Of a DNA stretch of 64,000 bases, positions 26,183 to 35,340 are shown piece by piece. Source of the DNA: Chloroflexota bacterium (GTDB lineage: Bacteria > Chloroflexota > Dehalococcoidia > Lucifugimonadales > Lucifugimonadaceae). The DNA lies in contig JAJCYY010000018.1 in the NCBI GenBank assembly GCA_029262735.1, forward strand, positions 1-64,000. The letters are read 5' to 3'. Made by a program: the position numbers and the translations under genes. Each line of letters opens with the position of its first letter. Positions within the stretch are counted from its first letter, which is position 1. The notes below the pieces were generated by a model. That model was not told the origin of the DNA. It ran no database searches and saw only the letters and a program-made list of their open reading frames with translations.

Positions 26183-27184
26183 ATGCGAACCCGCATATTC
26201 GGCACATCAGGACTTGAGACAACGGTTATTGGATACGGCGGCTGGCCAATGGGCCGGGGTATGTACGGCTCGTTGGATGACGAGGAGGCGATTAAGGCGG
26301 CGCAGGCTGCCTATGACGGAGGCGTCCGGTTGTTCGACACCGCGGCAATATACGGCTGGGGCTACGGTGAAGAGTTGATGGGACAGGCGATCAAGTCGTA
26401 CCGCAAGGACATTGTGCTGGTGACTAAGGGCGCCCGCGAGTGGCAGCGGGACAACCCGGACCGCACGGCCGCAACTGTCGCCGACTCAGACCCCGACAAA
26501 CTTCGAAAGTCGATCGACGAGAGCCTGAAGCGGCTGCAGAAAGACTAGATCGACCTCTTCCTGATCGACGGGCCGGACCACTCACGCCCTCACTCCGTGC
26601 CGATGCAGGTTCTTGAAGACGCAAAGAAGGCCGGGAAGATCCTGCACACAGGCGTCTCTAACCACAGCGTAGCCATGATGGAGGAGTGCCTGCAGACCTC
26701 GCCGATCATCACGGACCAGGTTGGTTATCACATTTTCGACCGTCGCCCAGAAGCGGATGTCATGCCGTTTGTCGAGTCGCACGGCATGGGCGTCATGGCC
26801 TATGGCTCGTTGGCCCACGGCCTTCTGACAGGAACGTGGAAAGCGGACCAGGATTTCGGCGACGATGACTGGCGGGCACGGCGCGACAACTTTGGTATCC
26901 AGAGCTGGGGGCCGGAGAACCTCGCAAAGAACGTCGCAGTTGTCGAGAAGTTGAAGACCATCGCCGGAGACAACGGCCTGACTGTGCCCCAGCTTGCCAT
27001 TGCCTGGGTCATCAAGAATCCCGCCGTCAGCGTTGCGCTGGTCGGTGCGAAGACGCCGCAGGAGATGAACGAGGACCTGCCGGGTGACTGGGACATGCCC
27101 GATTCGGTGAAGAAAGAGATCGATGACCTGGTGCTCGCAGAAGGCTCAGGTGTCGGCACTGCAGGCATGGCCATCGCGACGTGA
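26183..27184 (+). pseudogene. Aldo/keto reductase interrupted by an in-frame TAG
   Basis: The two halves (26183-26548 and 26549-27184) are in the same frame and together make one aldo/keto reductase of 333 codons, normal for the family. The TAG at 26546-26548 (codon 122) replaces the Tyr of the standard LKRLQxDYIDLF motif; a single base change from TAC or TAT explains it. The N-terminal half has the catalytic Asp52, Tyr57 (FDTAAIYGWGYGEE) and Lys82 (LVTKG). The usual catalytic His, however, is Asp129 (LFLIDGPD). The C-terminal half keeps the cofactor-binding VALVGAKTPQEM. Either a recent nonsense mutation, a base error in the assembly, or readthrough; loss of both residues favours a decaying or atypical gene. 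Confidence 0.85.
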
Positions 27185-27861
27185 GCGGTTCCGTCCGCAA
27201 TCAGCCAACGCTCAAAGCCGCCTGTTTTGACCTTGACGGAACGCTGGTCGACACCGGTCCTCTTCACCTGGAAGCGGAGAAACTGGCGCTTGCATCGCTC
27301 GGCATTCCAGAGCCCGCACCTGACCATCCTGTGACGTTCGGCGCAGGTGTGCTTCCCGGAATGCAGATGCTGGCGGACCACTACAGTCTGTCATCAGCCG
27401 AACATGTGCTGGACGTATATCTGCCAGCATGGAAGTCGGTATTTGAGAGCGGACTTGAACCGCTGCCGGGTGCTGACGATGCGCTGAGGGCGATCGCCGC
27501 GGCGGGGATACCGTTGGTGCTGGTCACATCAGGCGAAAATGAGTACGTCGAAGATGTGCTCGCACGCTTCGACTGGACCGGTCTGTTCATGCACCGGGTC
27601 ACCCTGGAGTCAGTCACGAACCTCAAGCCACATCCTGAGCCCTATCTGTGTGCGGCCGAACTGCTAGAACTGCCGCCGCAGAACTGTGCAGGATTCGAAG
27701 ACTCGCCATCGGGTTTGAGAGCGCTCGAATCCGCTGGGGTCTACTCGGTCATCGTAAGGCCGGACCATACAGATTCACCTGAGCTATCTGTCGCAAACAT
27801 GAAGCTCTCATCGTTAGTCGAACTCGACAACGTGTTGATCTCTCGGATGTTTGGCGTCTAA
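27181..27861 (+). CDS. HAD-superfamily phosphatase/phosphoglucomutase-like protein
   Basis: This 226-residue protein is a HAD hydrolase of the beta-phosphoglucomutase/phosphoglycolate phosphatase type. Motif I is ACFDLDGTLVDT (nucleophile Asp near residue 13), motif II VLVTSGENE, motif III Lys in NLKPHPEPYL, motif IV GFEDSPSGLRA; an alpha-helical cap lies between motifs I and II. It acts on small phosphorylated molecules in the cytoplasm. Its GTG start overlaps the stop of the broken aldo/keto reductase by 4 bases, so the two were one transcription unit. Substrate unknown. Confidence 0.88.
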   Translation: MSGSVRNQPTLKAACFDLDGTLVDTGPLHLEAEKLALASLGIPEPAPDHPVTFGAGVLPGMQMLADHYSLSSAEHVLDVYLPAWKSVFESGLEPLPGADDALRAIAAAGIPLVLVTSGENEYVEDVLARFDWTGLFMHRVTLESVTNLKPHPEPYLCAAELLELPPQNCAGFEDSPSGLRALESAGVYSVIVRPDHTDSPELSVANMKLSSLVELDNVLISRMFGV

Positions 27862-27986
27862 TTCACACCCTGAACGAACGCGCTACGAGACTGTTCCTAT
27901 TCACCCGCGAAGTGCTGTAAGTTGCGTCCGGTAGCCAGATGTCACCCGGCATGTGCACCTGGCTGAAGATGAAAAAGAGGCATCAC

Positions 27987-28778
27987 ATGGTAATCATCGA
28001 TACGCACTGTCACGCGGGTGGAAACTGGTTCGAGCCAATTGAGGTGCTTGAGTTCCAGATGAACCGCTGTGGCGTCGACGCCGCGGTGCTCATCCAGCAC
28101 GGCGGAACCTACGGCAACGACTACCTCTTTGAAGAAGCCGCAAAACGCAGCGACAGGTTCAAAGTCGTTGTGTTGATCGACCCCGAAAGTGACGATCCGC
28201 TCGGTGACCTCTCGCGGATGGCCGAGCAGGGCGCAGCCGGTGTCAGGATCTATCCGGGGCAGCCATTCAAGACAAAGCACCCACACGACATCTGGAGGAA
28301 GGCCGGTGAATTGGGAATGGTTGTCAGCAGTCTCGGCAAGGCGGACCAGTTCGCATCGGACGAGTTCAAGCAGATGCTTGACGCCTGCCCGGATACACCG
28401 GTCGTTATCGAGCACCTTGCCGGTGTCGGAATTGCCGAGCCTCCCTACGCCGCGTTCGAGTCGGCGCTGGAGTGCGCCAGCAGGCCGATCACGACCATCA
28501 AGGTGCCGGGACTCGGTGAGATCACGCGGCGGCCGCCGCGATTGCTTCCGGACTTCAGGTTCGATGACGTGCCACCACTTTTCGAGATGGCAAAAGATGC
28601 CTTCGGCGCGCAACGCATGATGTGGGGCAGCGATTTCCCGCCGAGCGCGGGGCGTGAGGGATACCAGAACACTCTCGAAGGGGTGCGCAGTCACCCTGCA
28701 TTTGCGTCAGCGGACGACGTCGAGTGGGTACTGGGAAAAACCGCGGCACGCGTCTGGGGCTTCGACAAACTCTCGTAG
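27987..28778 (+). CDS. Amidohydrolase family 2 (metal-dependent TIM-barrel hydrolase)
   Basis: This 263-residue protein belongs to the amidohydrolase-2 group (ACMSD/OHCU decarboxylase-like), which decarboxylates or hydrolyses ring and lactone compounds. It has the metal motif IDTHCHAG at its N-terminus, VVIEHLAG with a ligand His, and the C-terminal RMMWGSDFPPSAG with the catalytic Asp. I used the ATG at 27987, preceded by AAGAGG at a normal distance, because the barrel's first strand begins there; the frame could extend to 27939. The gene is convergent with degV. Confidence 0.85.
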   Translation: MVIIDTHCHAGGNWFEPIEVLEFQMNRCGVDAAVLIQHGGTYGNDYLFEEAAKRSDRFKVVVLIDPESDDPLGDLSRMAEQGAAGVRIYPGQPFKTKHPHDIWRKAGELGMVVSSLGKADQFASDEFKQMLDACPDTPVVIEHLAGVGIAEPPYAAFESALECASRPITTIKVPGLGEITRRPPRLLPDFRFDDVPPLFEMAKDAFGAQRMMWGSDFPPSAGREGYQNTLEGVRSHPAFASADDVEWVLGKTAARVWGFDKLS

Positions 28779-28803
28779 CCGCAGTCACTCGCCCCAGACG
28801 CCT

Positions 28804-29733
28804 TCATTCGCCCCAGTAAGAAACGCCGACAAGCCCCGGCCCTGTGTGCGCCCCCATGAACGGGTGAAACTGCGTCAGGAAAATCTCGGCGCACTCAAGC
28901 CGCTCATCCAGCTCTTTTAACAGAGCCTGCGCCTCGACTTCAGCATCGGCATGCATGACGTTGACGTGGGCGCGTCGTCCCAGTAGATCCCCGGTCGCCT
29001 CTTTCACCAGCCGCTTGTATGCACCGGACCGCGAGCGCGGTCGGCCGATCGCCCCGACCCTGCCCACTGTGAACTCCATCACAGGTTTGATGTTGAACAG
29101 GTTCGTCGCCCAGACGGCAATCTTTGGCACTCGGCCACTGCGATGCACATATTCCAGGGTGTCGAGGTACGCCACGAGCCGCACTTGCTTAGAGATCGTC
29201 TCTGCGCGTTCATGGATGTCATCCAGGGAACTTCCCTTGAGCGCCATCCTTGCGCTTTCGAGCACGATCAGGGCCTCGGACCCCGCAGCACCGCGTGAAT
29301 CGAGCACCGTCACAGGCGTATCGGGCAGCTCGGACTCCGCCAGCTCAGCCGCTACTCGCGCCGCGTCGTAGGCTGCGCTGAGATTCGCTGAAAGCGTGAT
29401 ACACAGTATGGAATCCGCCAGATTAGACGCCTCCTTGAAGGCTTCCATCCAGGCTCCGGGCTTTGGCGCTGACGTTGTCGGCAGCTGTTCGGCGGAACGC
29501 AGGCGAGTGTAAAAATCATCTAGAGAGCCGTTCGGCCCGTCAACGAACGTCTCGTCACCGATAGTCACCTCCATGCTGGCAACCTGGATCTGGTGCTTTT
29601 CGAGGATTTCGTGTGACAGCGCCGCCGCTGAGTCCGTGACTATGGACACCGAGCGTCTGCCTGGGTCTGCGCGCACCGGGCTGTCTGTGTTAGTCGGCTC
29701 GCGCACGTCTGGCTGTTCATCATTTCCAGTCAT
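28804..29733 (-). CDS. DegV family fatty-acid-binding protein
   Basis: This 309-residue cytoplasmic protein matches DegV/FakB, which holds a fatty acid for phosphorylation by FakA. Marks are VSIVTDSAAALS, VTIGDETFVDG, LPTTSAPKPGAWMEAF (the TS-P motif touching the lipid carboxylate), SLSANLSAAYD-like ITLSANLSAAYD, VLDSRGAAGSEALIV and YLDTLEYVHRSGRVPK. An extra 25-residue polar N-terminal tail precedes the domain. No fakA gene is nearby. It is convergent with the amidohydrolase and divergent from the histidine operon. Confidence 0.92.
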   Translation of the reverse strand: MTGNDEQPDVREPTNTDSPVRADPGRRSVSIVTDSAAALSHEILEKHQIQVASMEVTIGDETFVDGPNGSLDDFYTRLRSAEQLPTTSAPKPGAWMEAFKEASNLADSILCITLSANLSAAYDAARVAAELAESELPDTPVTVLDSRGAAGSEALIVLESARMALKGSSLDDIHERAETISKQVRLVAYLDTLEYVHRSGRVPKIAVWATNLFNIKPVMEFTVGRVGAIGRPRSRSGAYKRLVKEATGDLLGRRAHVNVMHADAEVEAQALLKELDERLECAEIFLTQFHPFMGAHTGPGLVGVSYWGE

Positions 29734-29968
29734 CGCAGAAGAGTATCTGGCCTACGGTTACCCGGTCAAAGCGAACAGAGCCGGGAACGGATTAACTTGC
29801 CACTGCGGACTTTGAGACCGGTCGGTCGTGGGGATCCCGGACCGTCAATCTCCCCGAAATCCGGGTGGTCTGCTAACTCTGGTGCTGGTACGCGTCCCAC
29901 GTTCAACCGTTGACGGCATAGAATTAGTCGCCCCGGTCTTAAATCAAGGCCGGACAGAACTGGCGGCT

Positions 29969-31372
29969 ATGCCCACGCTCAGACAGATAAGCAGATTGCC
30001 CAACATGAACGACGCTAACGCGGCGCAGATCGCTCGCGTCCGCGTTGCAGCTGAACGGGTTGTGCAAACACTTTCCCTCCGCGGATACTCGCAGATTGAG
30101 ACTCCGCTACTCGAAGAGACCGAACTGTTCCTGCGAAAATCGGGAGGCGAACTTTCGAGCAGGCTCTATGACTTCGAAGAACCCGGCGGTTTCAGGACCA
30201 GTCTGCGACCTGAATTCACATCACCGGTCATCCGCTACGCCATCGAAAATGGCGAGGCCGGTTCCCGAGTTTGCAGATACCAGTACTTTGGACCGGTGTT
30301 TCGCTATGCCACACCAGAGCACCTGGATGGCGCCAAGACACGCCAGTTCAATCAGCTGGGCGCCGAACTGATCGGCAGCCCTGCGCCCCGCGCCGACGGC
30401 GAAGTGATCGCTATGACCGTCGAAGGGCTGGCTGCGCTGGATGTCCCGCCGGTCACGATTGCCCTGGGTCACGTCGGCATGCTGAGGCAGTTGCTGAGGA
30501 AATTCCAACTGTCGGACCGGGCGAGCGAGTTCCTGCTCAGCAACGCAGTTCTGATCGCGGGCGGACGAGTGAACGATGTGCGCGAGAGCGCTGCCAGGCT
30601 CGGGTTCCTCGGCGTTGAAAAAAAATCTGTCGCAGATGCACCGGGACGGCGAGAACAGATCGAAGCTGTCCTCGACCGTTCTCTCGGCCAACTGGGCGCT
30701 AATGCTGGGTCGCGAACACGTGAAGAGGTGATCGCACGGCTGGCCCGCAAGCAGACATATGCAGACGATCCGGAAAGGTTCGAATCTGCGCTCTCTATGT
30801 TCGGCGAGCTTATGTCGATATCCGGCAGTCCGGCTAGTGCGCTCGCCGAAGGCAGGAAGCTCGCTACCGGCTCCGGGCTGGATGAGAAGTGCTTCATGTT
30901 GCTGGAGCGGGTAGTCGCCGCTGCTACAGACCAGGGAGTGCCCGAATCGAAAATAAACATTCGCTACGGGTTGGCTCGGGGCGTCGCCTACTACACGGGC
31001 ATGGTCTTCGACATCCTCCGTCAGCCGGACGCGACCGATTCGATGGGTGGCGGCGGCAGGTACGACGGATTGACCCGTGCACTTGGTCTAAAGGCCGATA
31101 TTCCCGCCCTCGGATTTGCTTACACCTTCGATACGGTCGTGGATGCGATGCCGACCGGCAAAGCCGACAACATCGCAACCTATGTACTCGTCAGGCCCGC
31201 GGACGAAGACGCCTGGCAGGCTGCAGCAAAAGCTGCTGTCGAACTGAGAAAAGAGGGCAGGGCGGCGATCCTCGATTCCGAGACTGACTACCCGGCGGCT
31301 GAAATCAGCGAAGTAATCACCGTCGATGCCGCAGGCCACAGAACCGCAGGCAGTCCGGGAGCAGGCAAATGA
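29969..31372 (+). CDS. hisZ: ATP phosphoribosyltransferase regulatory subunit HisZ (HisRS-like)
   Basis: This 467-residue protein resembles the histidyl-tRNA synthetase catalytic core: TPLLEETELFLRKSGGELSSRLYDFEE, TSLRPEFTSPVIRYAIENG, RQFNQLGAELIG, and RGVAYYTGMVFDI with SMGGGGRYDGL. The C-terminal domain is short and lacks a full anticodon-binding fold. The next gene is hisG, overlapping by 4 bases, so HisZ, the HisRS-like activator of ATP phosphoribosyltransferase, is the best call; a true HisRS is the alternative. I used the ATG at 29969, although the frame is open to 29828 and the Shine-Dalgarno sequence is weak. It heads the histidine operon. Confidence 0.75.
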   Translation: MPTLRQISRLPNMNDANAAQIARVRVAAERVVQTLSLRGYSQIETPLLEETELFLRKSGGELSSRLYDFEEPGGFRTSLRPEFTSPVIRYAIENGEAGSRVCRYQYFGPVFRYATPEHLDGAKTRQFNQLGAELIGSPAPRADGEVIAMTVEGLAALDVPPVTIALGHVGMLRQLLRKFQLSDRASEFLLSNAVLIAGGRVNDVRESAARLGFLGVEKKSVADAPGRREQIEAVLDRSLGQLGANAGSRTREEVIARLARKQTYADDPERFESALSMFGELMSISGSPASALAEGRKLATGSGLDEKCFMLLERVVAAATDQGVPESKINIRYGLARGVAYYTGMVFDILRQPDATDSMGGGGRYDGLTRALGLKADIPALGFAYTFDTVVDAMPTGKADNIATYVLVRPADEDAWQAAAKAAVELRKEGRAAILDSETDYPAAEISEVITVDAAGHRTAGSPGAGK

Positions 31373-32385
31373 GCGTGCTCAGGCTTGCCATCCCTTCATC
31401 CGGCGCGCTCTTTGAAGACGCACAAAAATTCCTGAGTTCTTGCGGGCTGAACGTCAGCCGTGACAATCCGCGCCGCTACATCGGCTCAATCCCTTCACTT
31501 CCCGGTGTCGAGGTCTTATTTCAGCGTCAGTCAGACATCACGACCGAGGTAGATGGCGGTAGCGCAGACCTTGGAATCGTCGGGCTAGACCGCTATCTCG
31601 AATCCCGGCTTGAGAACGGCGACACAACGCAAATTGGAGATGGCGCTGGCTTCGGACGCGCACAGCTTGTGATCGCCGTGCCAGACTCCTGGGCAGACAT
31701 CACAACCGTGGCTGACCTTGCCGAGCTCGCGCTGGAGTACCGCGATAAAGGCGAGGACCTGAGAATCGCAACTAAATACAGACGGCTGGTCAAGCGCTTC
31801 CTCGATGAACAGGGCATCTACTACGTGTCGCTCATTCCATCATCCGGCAGTCTCGAGGCCGCGCCGATCATGGGCTATGCCGACCTGATAGCGGACATCA
31901 CAGCCTCGGGCGTGACGCTGAGAGAGAACCAGCTTCGTCCACTGATAGACGGCGTGGTCATCAAGTCCCAGGCGACATTGATCGGTAATGTCCGACTACT
32001 ATCTGAAGATGCAAACAAGATGGCGCTGACCCGTGAAGTGCTTGAGCGCATCGAAGCCGCAGGTCGGTCCCGGCGCTACCAGCGGGTCACGCTCAACCTC
32101 ACGGCGAACAGCATGGACGACGCCGCGGCGCGAGTGCTGGAACGCAAGGATCTGTCCGGGATCGACGGACCGAGCATCTCGCAGGTCTTTTCTTCCCGGC
32201 CGGGCGACTGGTTCAACGTCCAGGTTGTTATCCCACGCGGCGACACGCTAAAAGCCGTCGACTACTTCCGGGCACTCGGTGGAACGGCCATTACGGTCAC
32301 AGACGCCTCGTACGTGTTCCGCAAAGAGTGCGAGTCATATGTCGAGCTTGCACGGTCCGTCGATGAGTACCGGAGCCGCTCGTGA
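31369..32385 (+). CDS. hisG: ATP phosphoribosyltransferase HisG (long form)
   Basis: This 338-residue enzyme catalyses the first step of histidine synthesis, joining ATP and PRPP. It has LRLAIPSSGALFEDAQKFL at the start, DLGIVGLDRYLE, LRIATKYRRLVKRFL, the PRPP-binding PSSGSLEAAPIMGYADLIADITASG, and a C-terminal domain of about 100 residues (GPSISQVFSSRPGDWFNVQVV, LKAVDYFRALGG) that corresponds to the allosteric HisG_C domain of long-form enzymes. Long-form HisG normally works without HisZ, yet hisZ lies directly upstream. The start ATG overlaps the hisZ stop, and the stop overlaps the hisD start. Confidence 0.92.
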   Translation: MSVLRLAIPSSGALFEDAQKFLSSCGLNVSRDNPRRYIGSIPSLPGVEVLFQRQSDITTEVDGGSADLGIVGLDRYLESRLENGDTTQIGDGAGFGRAQLVIAVPDSWADITTVADLAELALEYRDKGEDLRIATKYRRLVKRFLDEQGIYYVSLIPSSGSLEAAPIMGYADLIADITASGVTLRENQLRPLIDGVVIKSQATLIGNVRLLSEDANKMALTREVLERIEAAGRSRRYQRVTLNLTANSMDDAAARVLERKDLSGIDGPSISQVFSSRPGDWFNVQVVIPRGDTLKAVDYFRALGGTAITVTDASYVFRKECESYVELARSVDEYRSRS

Positions 32386-33707
32386 TGAGGCGGGTTAACG
32401 GACTCACGGCTGGTCTGGAGGCGGTCCGGGATGCCAGGCGAGTCGGCACCGATGCCATCCGTACAGACGGCAACGGTCTCTACGACACGCTACTTACCCC
32501 GGACGAATTCGCCCGCCGAGTTATAACTGATGTGCGCCGGGACGGTGACGCCGCTGTGCGAAGAATCGGTGCTGCCCTTGACGGCATCTCGGTTGACGAC
32601 ACTCCGCTCGAAGTTCCCCAGGAGCGAGTTCAGGCAGCCATCAACAAGATCTCGTCCCAGACACGAGCAGCGCTTGAGCTATCGGCGGAGCGCGTGCGTA
32701 GATTTCAGCAGGCCGCCATGCCGAAAAGCTGGAGCGATCCGTCTGGTGAGTTTGGTGAAGAGGTCCGCCCGCTCGGACGGGCAGGTGTCTACGTGCCCGG
32801 CGGCGTGGCGCCACTCGCTTCCTCTGTGATCATGACCGTCGTGCCCGCCCGCGTGGCCGGTGTCGACGAGATTGTCGTCTCAACTCCGGGGCGAGGTGGT
32901 GAAGATCCTCACCCTGTCGTGCTGGCCGCCGCCGCAATCGCCGATGCGAACAGGGTCTTTCGCATTGGAGGCGCCCAGGCGATAGCCGCGCTCGCGTACG
33001 GCACAGAGTCCGTCCCTCGAGCCGATATCGTCTGTGGTCCTGGAAACGCATTCACCACTGCTGCCAAGAAGGCTGTTTTCGGCGACGTCGGTATCGACGG
33101 TCTCTTCGGTCCAACCGAAACCGCGGTCATTGTTGACGACTCCTCTGATTCGGAGTTCGCGGCGGCGGATCTTCTTGCACAGGCGGAACACGATGTCGTT
33201 GCCTTGCCGGTGCTAATCGCAACTTCTGACGCGATAGCCGACCGCGTTGAACAGGAACTGGAGTCACAGCTGAGGGAGTTGTCGAGGCGACAGATCGCGG
33301 GCACGGCTGTTCAGAACGGCATTTCGATAGTCGTCGACTCGGTAAACGAGGCGGTCCAGGTCGCCAACGCGCTCGCGCCGGAGCACCTGTGTGTGTCCGT
33401 GCAAAACGCGTCCCGCTATCTCCCTGATATCCGCTACGCAGGCGGCATCTTCCTGGGTGAGTTTTCAGCCGAAGTCATGGCAGACTACGTCGCCGGGCCA
33501 AGCCATGTGATGCCGACGGGCGGCACAGCACGCTTCGCATCGGCGCTGAGTGTGAGAAACTTCCTGCGGTTCAGCCCGTTCCTGAACCTCTCGGAAGGCT
33601 CGTTTATGGGACTTGCTGCGGAAGCCGCGGAGCTTGCGAGGGCTGAGGGATTGGACGGCCACGCCGCCGCCGCCGACAGACGCCGAAAAAAGCTGAGCGG
33701 GGAGTAG
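32382..33707 (+). CDS. hisD: Histidinol dehydrogenase HisD
   Basis: This 441-residue zinc enzyme oxidises L-histidinol to L-histidine in two NAD-dependent steps. It has the family signature region RPLGRAGVYVPGG, CGPGNAFTTAAKKAVFG, the IDGLFGPTETAVIVDDSSD segment with QAEHD supplying zinc ligands, APEHLCVSV with the catalytic Glu-His, and GPSHVMPTGGTARFASALSV. Length is normal. GTG at 32382 and ATG at 32385 are both possible starts; both overlap the hisG stop, indicating coupling. Confidence 0.96.
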   Translation: MMRRVNGLTAGLEAVRDARRVGTDAIRTDGNGLYDTLLTPDEFARRVITDVRRDGDAAVRRIGAALDGISVDDTPLEVPQERVQAAINKISSQTRAALELSAERVRRFQQAAMPKSWSDPSGEFGEEVRPLGRAGVYVPGGVAPLASSVIMTVVPARVAGVDEIVVSTPGRGGEDPHPVVLAAAAIADANRVFRIGGAQAIAALAYGTESVPRADIVCGPGNAFTTAAKKAVFGDVGIDGLFGPTETAVIVDDSSDSEFAAADLLAQAEHDVVALPVLIATSDAIADRVEQELESQLRELSRRQIAGTAVQNGISIVVDSVNEAVQVANALAPEHLCVSVQNASRYLPDIRYAGGIFLGEFSAEVMADYVAGPSHVMPTGGTARFASALSVRNFLRFSPFLNLSEGSFMGLAAEAAELARAEGLDGHAAAADRRRKKLSGE

Positions 33708-33728
33708 TCAGGCAAAAGACGTATCGAA

Positions 33729-34814
33729 ATGACAGACATCACGAAGCTAATGCGACCGCACCTCGTAAAGGTCGCCACCTATCACGGAGTTGATCCGTCC
33801 GAGGAGCTTGCGCGCTCGGCGGGAATCAAGCCTGAAGACGTCATCCGTCTCAACGCGAACGAGAATCCATACGGCGCGCCAGGCGCAGTGCACGATGCGC
33901 TCAAGAATATCGAAGTTCACCTGTACCCGGACCCGGAGCAGCGCAAGCTCAGGACGAAACTGGCCGAGTACACGGGCCAGCCGATCGGGCGTGTGATGGC
34001 GGGAGCCGGTGGCGACGAGATCATCGATCTGTTGCTGCGGCTCTTCACCGAGCCCGGACAGAAGCTGATCGATTGTGAGCCCACCTTCGGGATGTATGCG
34101 TTCTGCGCTCGAATAGCGGATGCGCCGGTCGTCATGGTCCCCAGGAAAGACGACTGGTCCATTGACCTGGACGGAGTCCTGACCGCAATAGACGACAGGA
34201 CGCGTCTCATTTTTCTCGCGTCGCCAAACAATCCAACCGGCAATCTACTTACCGAAATAGAGGCCCGGACCCTTCTCGACACGGGTCTGATCCTCGCAGT
34301 GGACGAGACCTATTTCGAGTTCTGCGGAAAGACACTGTGCCACCTGCTGGACGAGTACGAAAACCTGGTCATCCTTCGGTCGTTTAGCAAGTGGGCGGGT
34401 ATCGCCGGGTTACGAGTTGGCTACTGCATCGGCTCCGAGACGCTCATCGGCCACCTGATGGACATCAAGCAGCCGTACAACATCAACGCCGCCGCCGAAG
34501 CAGCCGCGATCGCTGCGCTCGATAATCGTGATGACGTTCTGCAGCGAGCGAACACGCTTATTGAGCAGCGCAAGAGGCTGGAAGCGACTCTTGACGGACT
34601 CGCCGGAGTGAAATTCTATCCGTCTGAGGGTAACTTTCTACTCTGCCGGTTTGAGGGCAGATCGGCCAAAGAGGTCTACGAAGCTCTCGGCAGGCGCGGA
34701 ATATTCGTTCGTCTGTTCGAGAAAGACCGTCTTGAGAACGCACTTCGCATTTCAGCCGGAACCCCGGAGCAGACAGACCGGTTGGTGGCAGTGCTGACAG
34801 AAATCTTGTCCTGA
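33729..34814 (+). CDS. hisC: Histidinol-phosphate aminotransferase HisC
   Basis: This 361-residue PLP enzyme (fold type I, class I/II) transaminates imidazole acetol-phosphate to histidinol phosphate. Landmarks are RLNANENPYGAP for substrate binding, AGAGGDEIIDLLLR, SPNNPTGNLL, AVDETYFEF and the Schiff-base Lys in LRSFSKWAGIAGLRVGY. It starts 21 bases after hisD with ATG. As part of hisZGDC the assignment to histidine synthesis is strong, though such enzymes may also act on aromatic amino acids. Confidence 0.94.
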   Translation: MTDITKLMRPHLVKVATYHGVDPSEELARSAGIKPEDVIRLNANENPYGAPGAVHDALKNIEVHLYPDPEQRKLRTKLAEYTGQPIGRVMAGAGGDEIIDLLLRLFTEPGQKLIDCEPTFGMYAFCARIADAPVVMVPRKDDWSIDLDGVLTAIDDRTRLIFLASPNNPTGNLLTEIEARTLLDTGLILAVDETYFEFCGKTLCHLLDEYENLVILRSFSKWAGIAGLRVGYCIGSETLIGHLMDIKQPYNINAAAEAAAIAALDNRDDVLQRANTLIEQRKRLEATLDGLAGVKFYPSEGNFLLCRFEGRSAKEVYEALGRRGIFVRLFEKDRLENALRISAGTPEQTDRLVAVLTEILS

Positions 34815-34839
34815 GACGGGTCAACCCGGAAGCGCGACC

Positions 34840-35208
34840 ATGAAGATTTCCAGGCTCTACAACGACGAATCCGGTGAGTCCCACTGGGATGAGATCGAGC
34901 TTGATTTCACATGGCAGGACTTCGCCCCTCCAGCAAAACCGCTTGGCGCCACGCCGTTCACCGGCGCCAAATCGGTCGGCTTCATCCAGGGAGAAGTTGG
35001 CTGGATCGGTGATTGGCATCCGGTGCCCCAACGCCAGTACATGTACACGCTGCAGGGAGTTGTCGAAACAACTGTTTCAGACGGTGAAACGAGACGCTTC
35101 CCTACGGGCGAAGGCGCGTTGCTGGAAGACACCGAAGGTAAAGGCCACTACACCCGCGTGATCGGTGACGAGCCGTTGGTCATGATCGTCGTTACGCTCT
35201 CAGAGTAA
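34840..35208 (+). CDS. Small cupin-like protein within the histidine operon
   Basis: This 122-residue protein looks like a single-domain cupin: WHPVPQRQYMYTLQGVVETTVSDGE corresponds to the first cupin motif and the GEGALLEDTEGKGHYTRV stretch to the second. The usual two motif-1 histidines are reduced to WHPVPQRQ, so metal binding is uncertain. It is 25 bases after hisC and 132 bases before hisB, in the same direction. It is not a known histidine enzyme; its position may be accidental or it may use a pathway intermediate. Confidence 0.78.
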   Translation: MKISRLYNDESGESHWDEIELDFTWQDFAPPAKPLGATPFTGAKSVGFIQGEVGWIGDWHPVPQRQYMYTLQGVVETTVSDGETRRFPTGEGALLEDTEGKGHYTRVIGDEPLVMIVVTLSE

Positions 35209-35340
35209 CGACGATCAGTTTCTGCCGTGAATCACTAATCCTGTGGCTTCCACGTATGCCGTTCGACCTTGCCTTCGCTGTAACCTGATCTGCGCGGCAC
35301 TAATCGTCTTCTAAATGCCGCAGACAATGCAGGGACCAAC

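Noticed and set aside
29910..29924. TTGACG and TAGAAT upstream of hisZ as a promoter
   Set aside because: The two hexamers are only three bases apart, far from the usual 16-18, so they cannot work together as -35 and -10 boxes.
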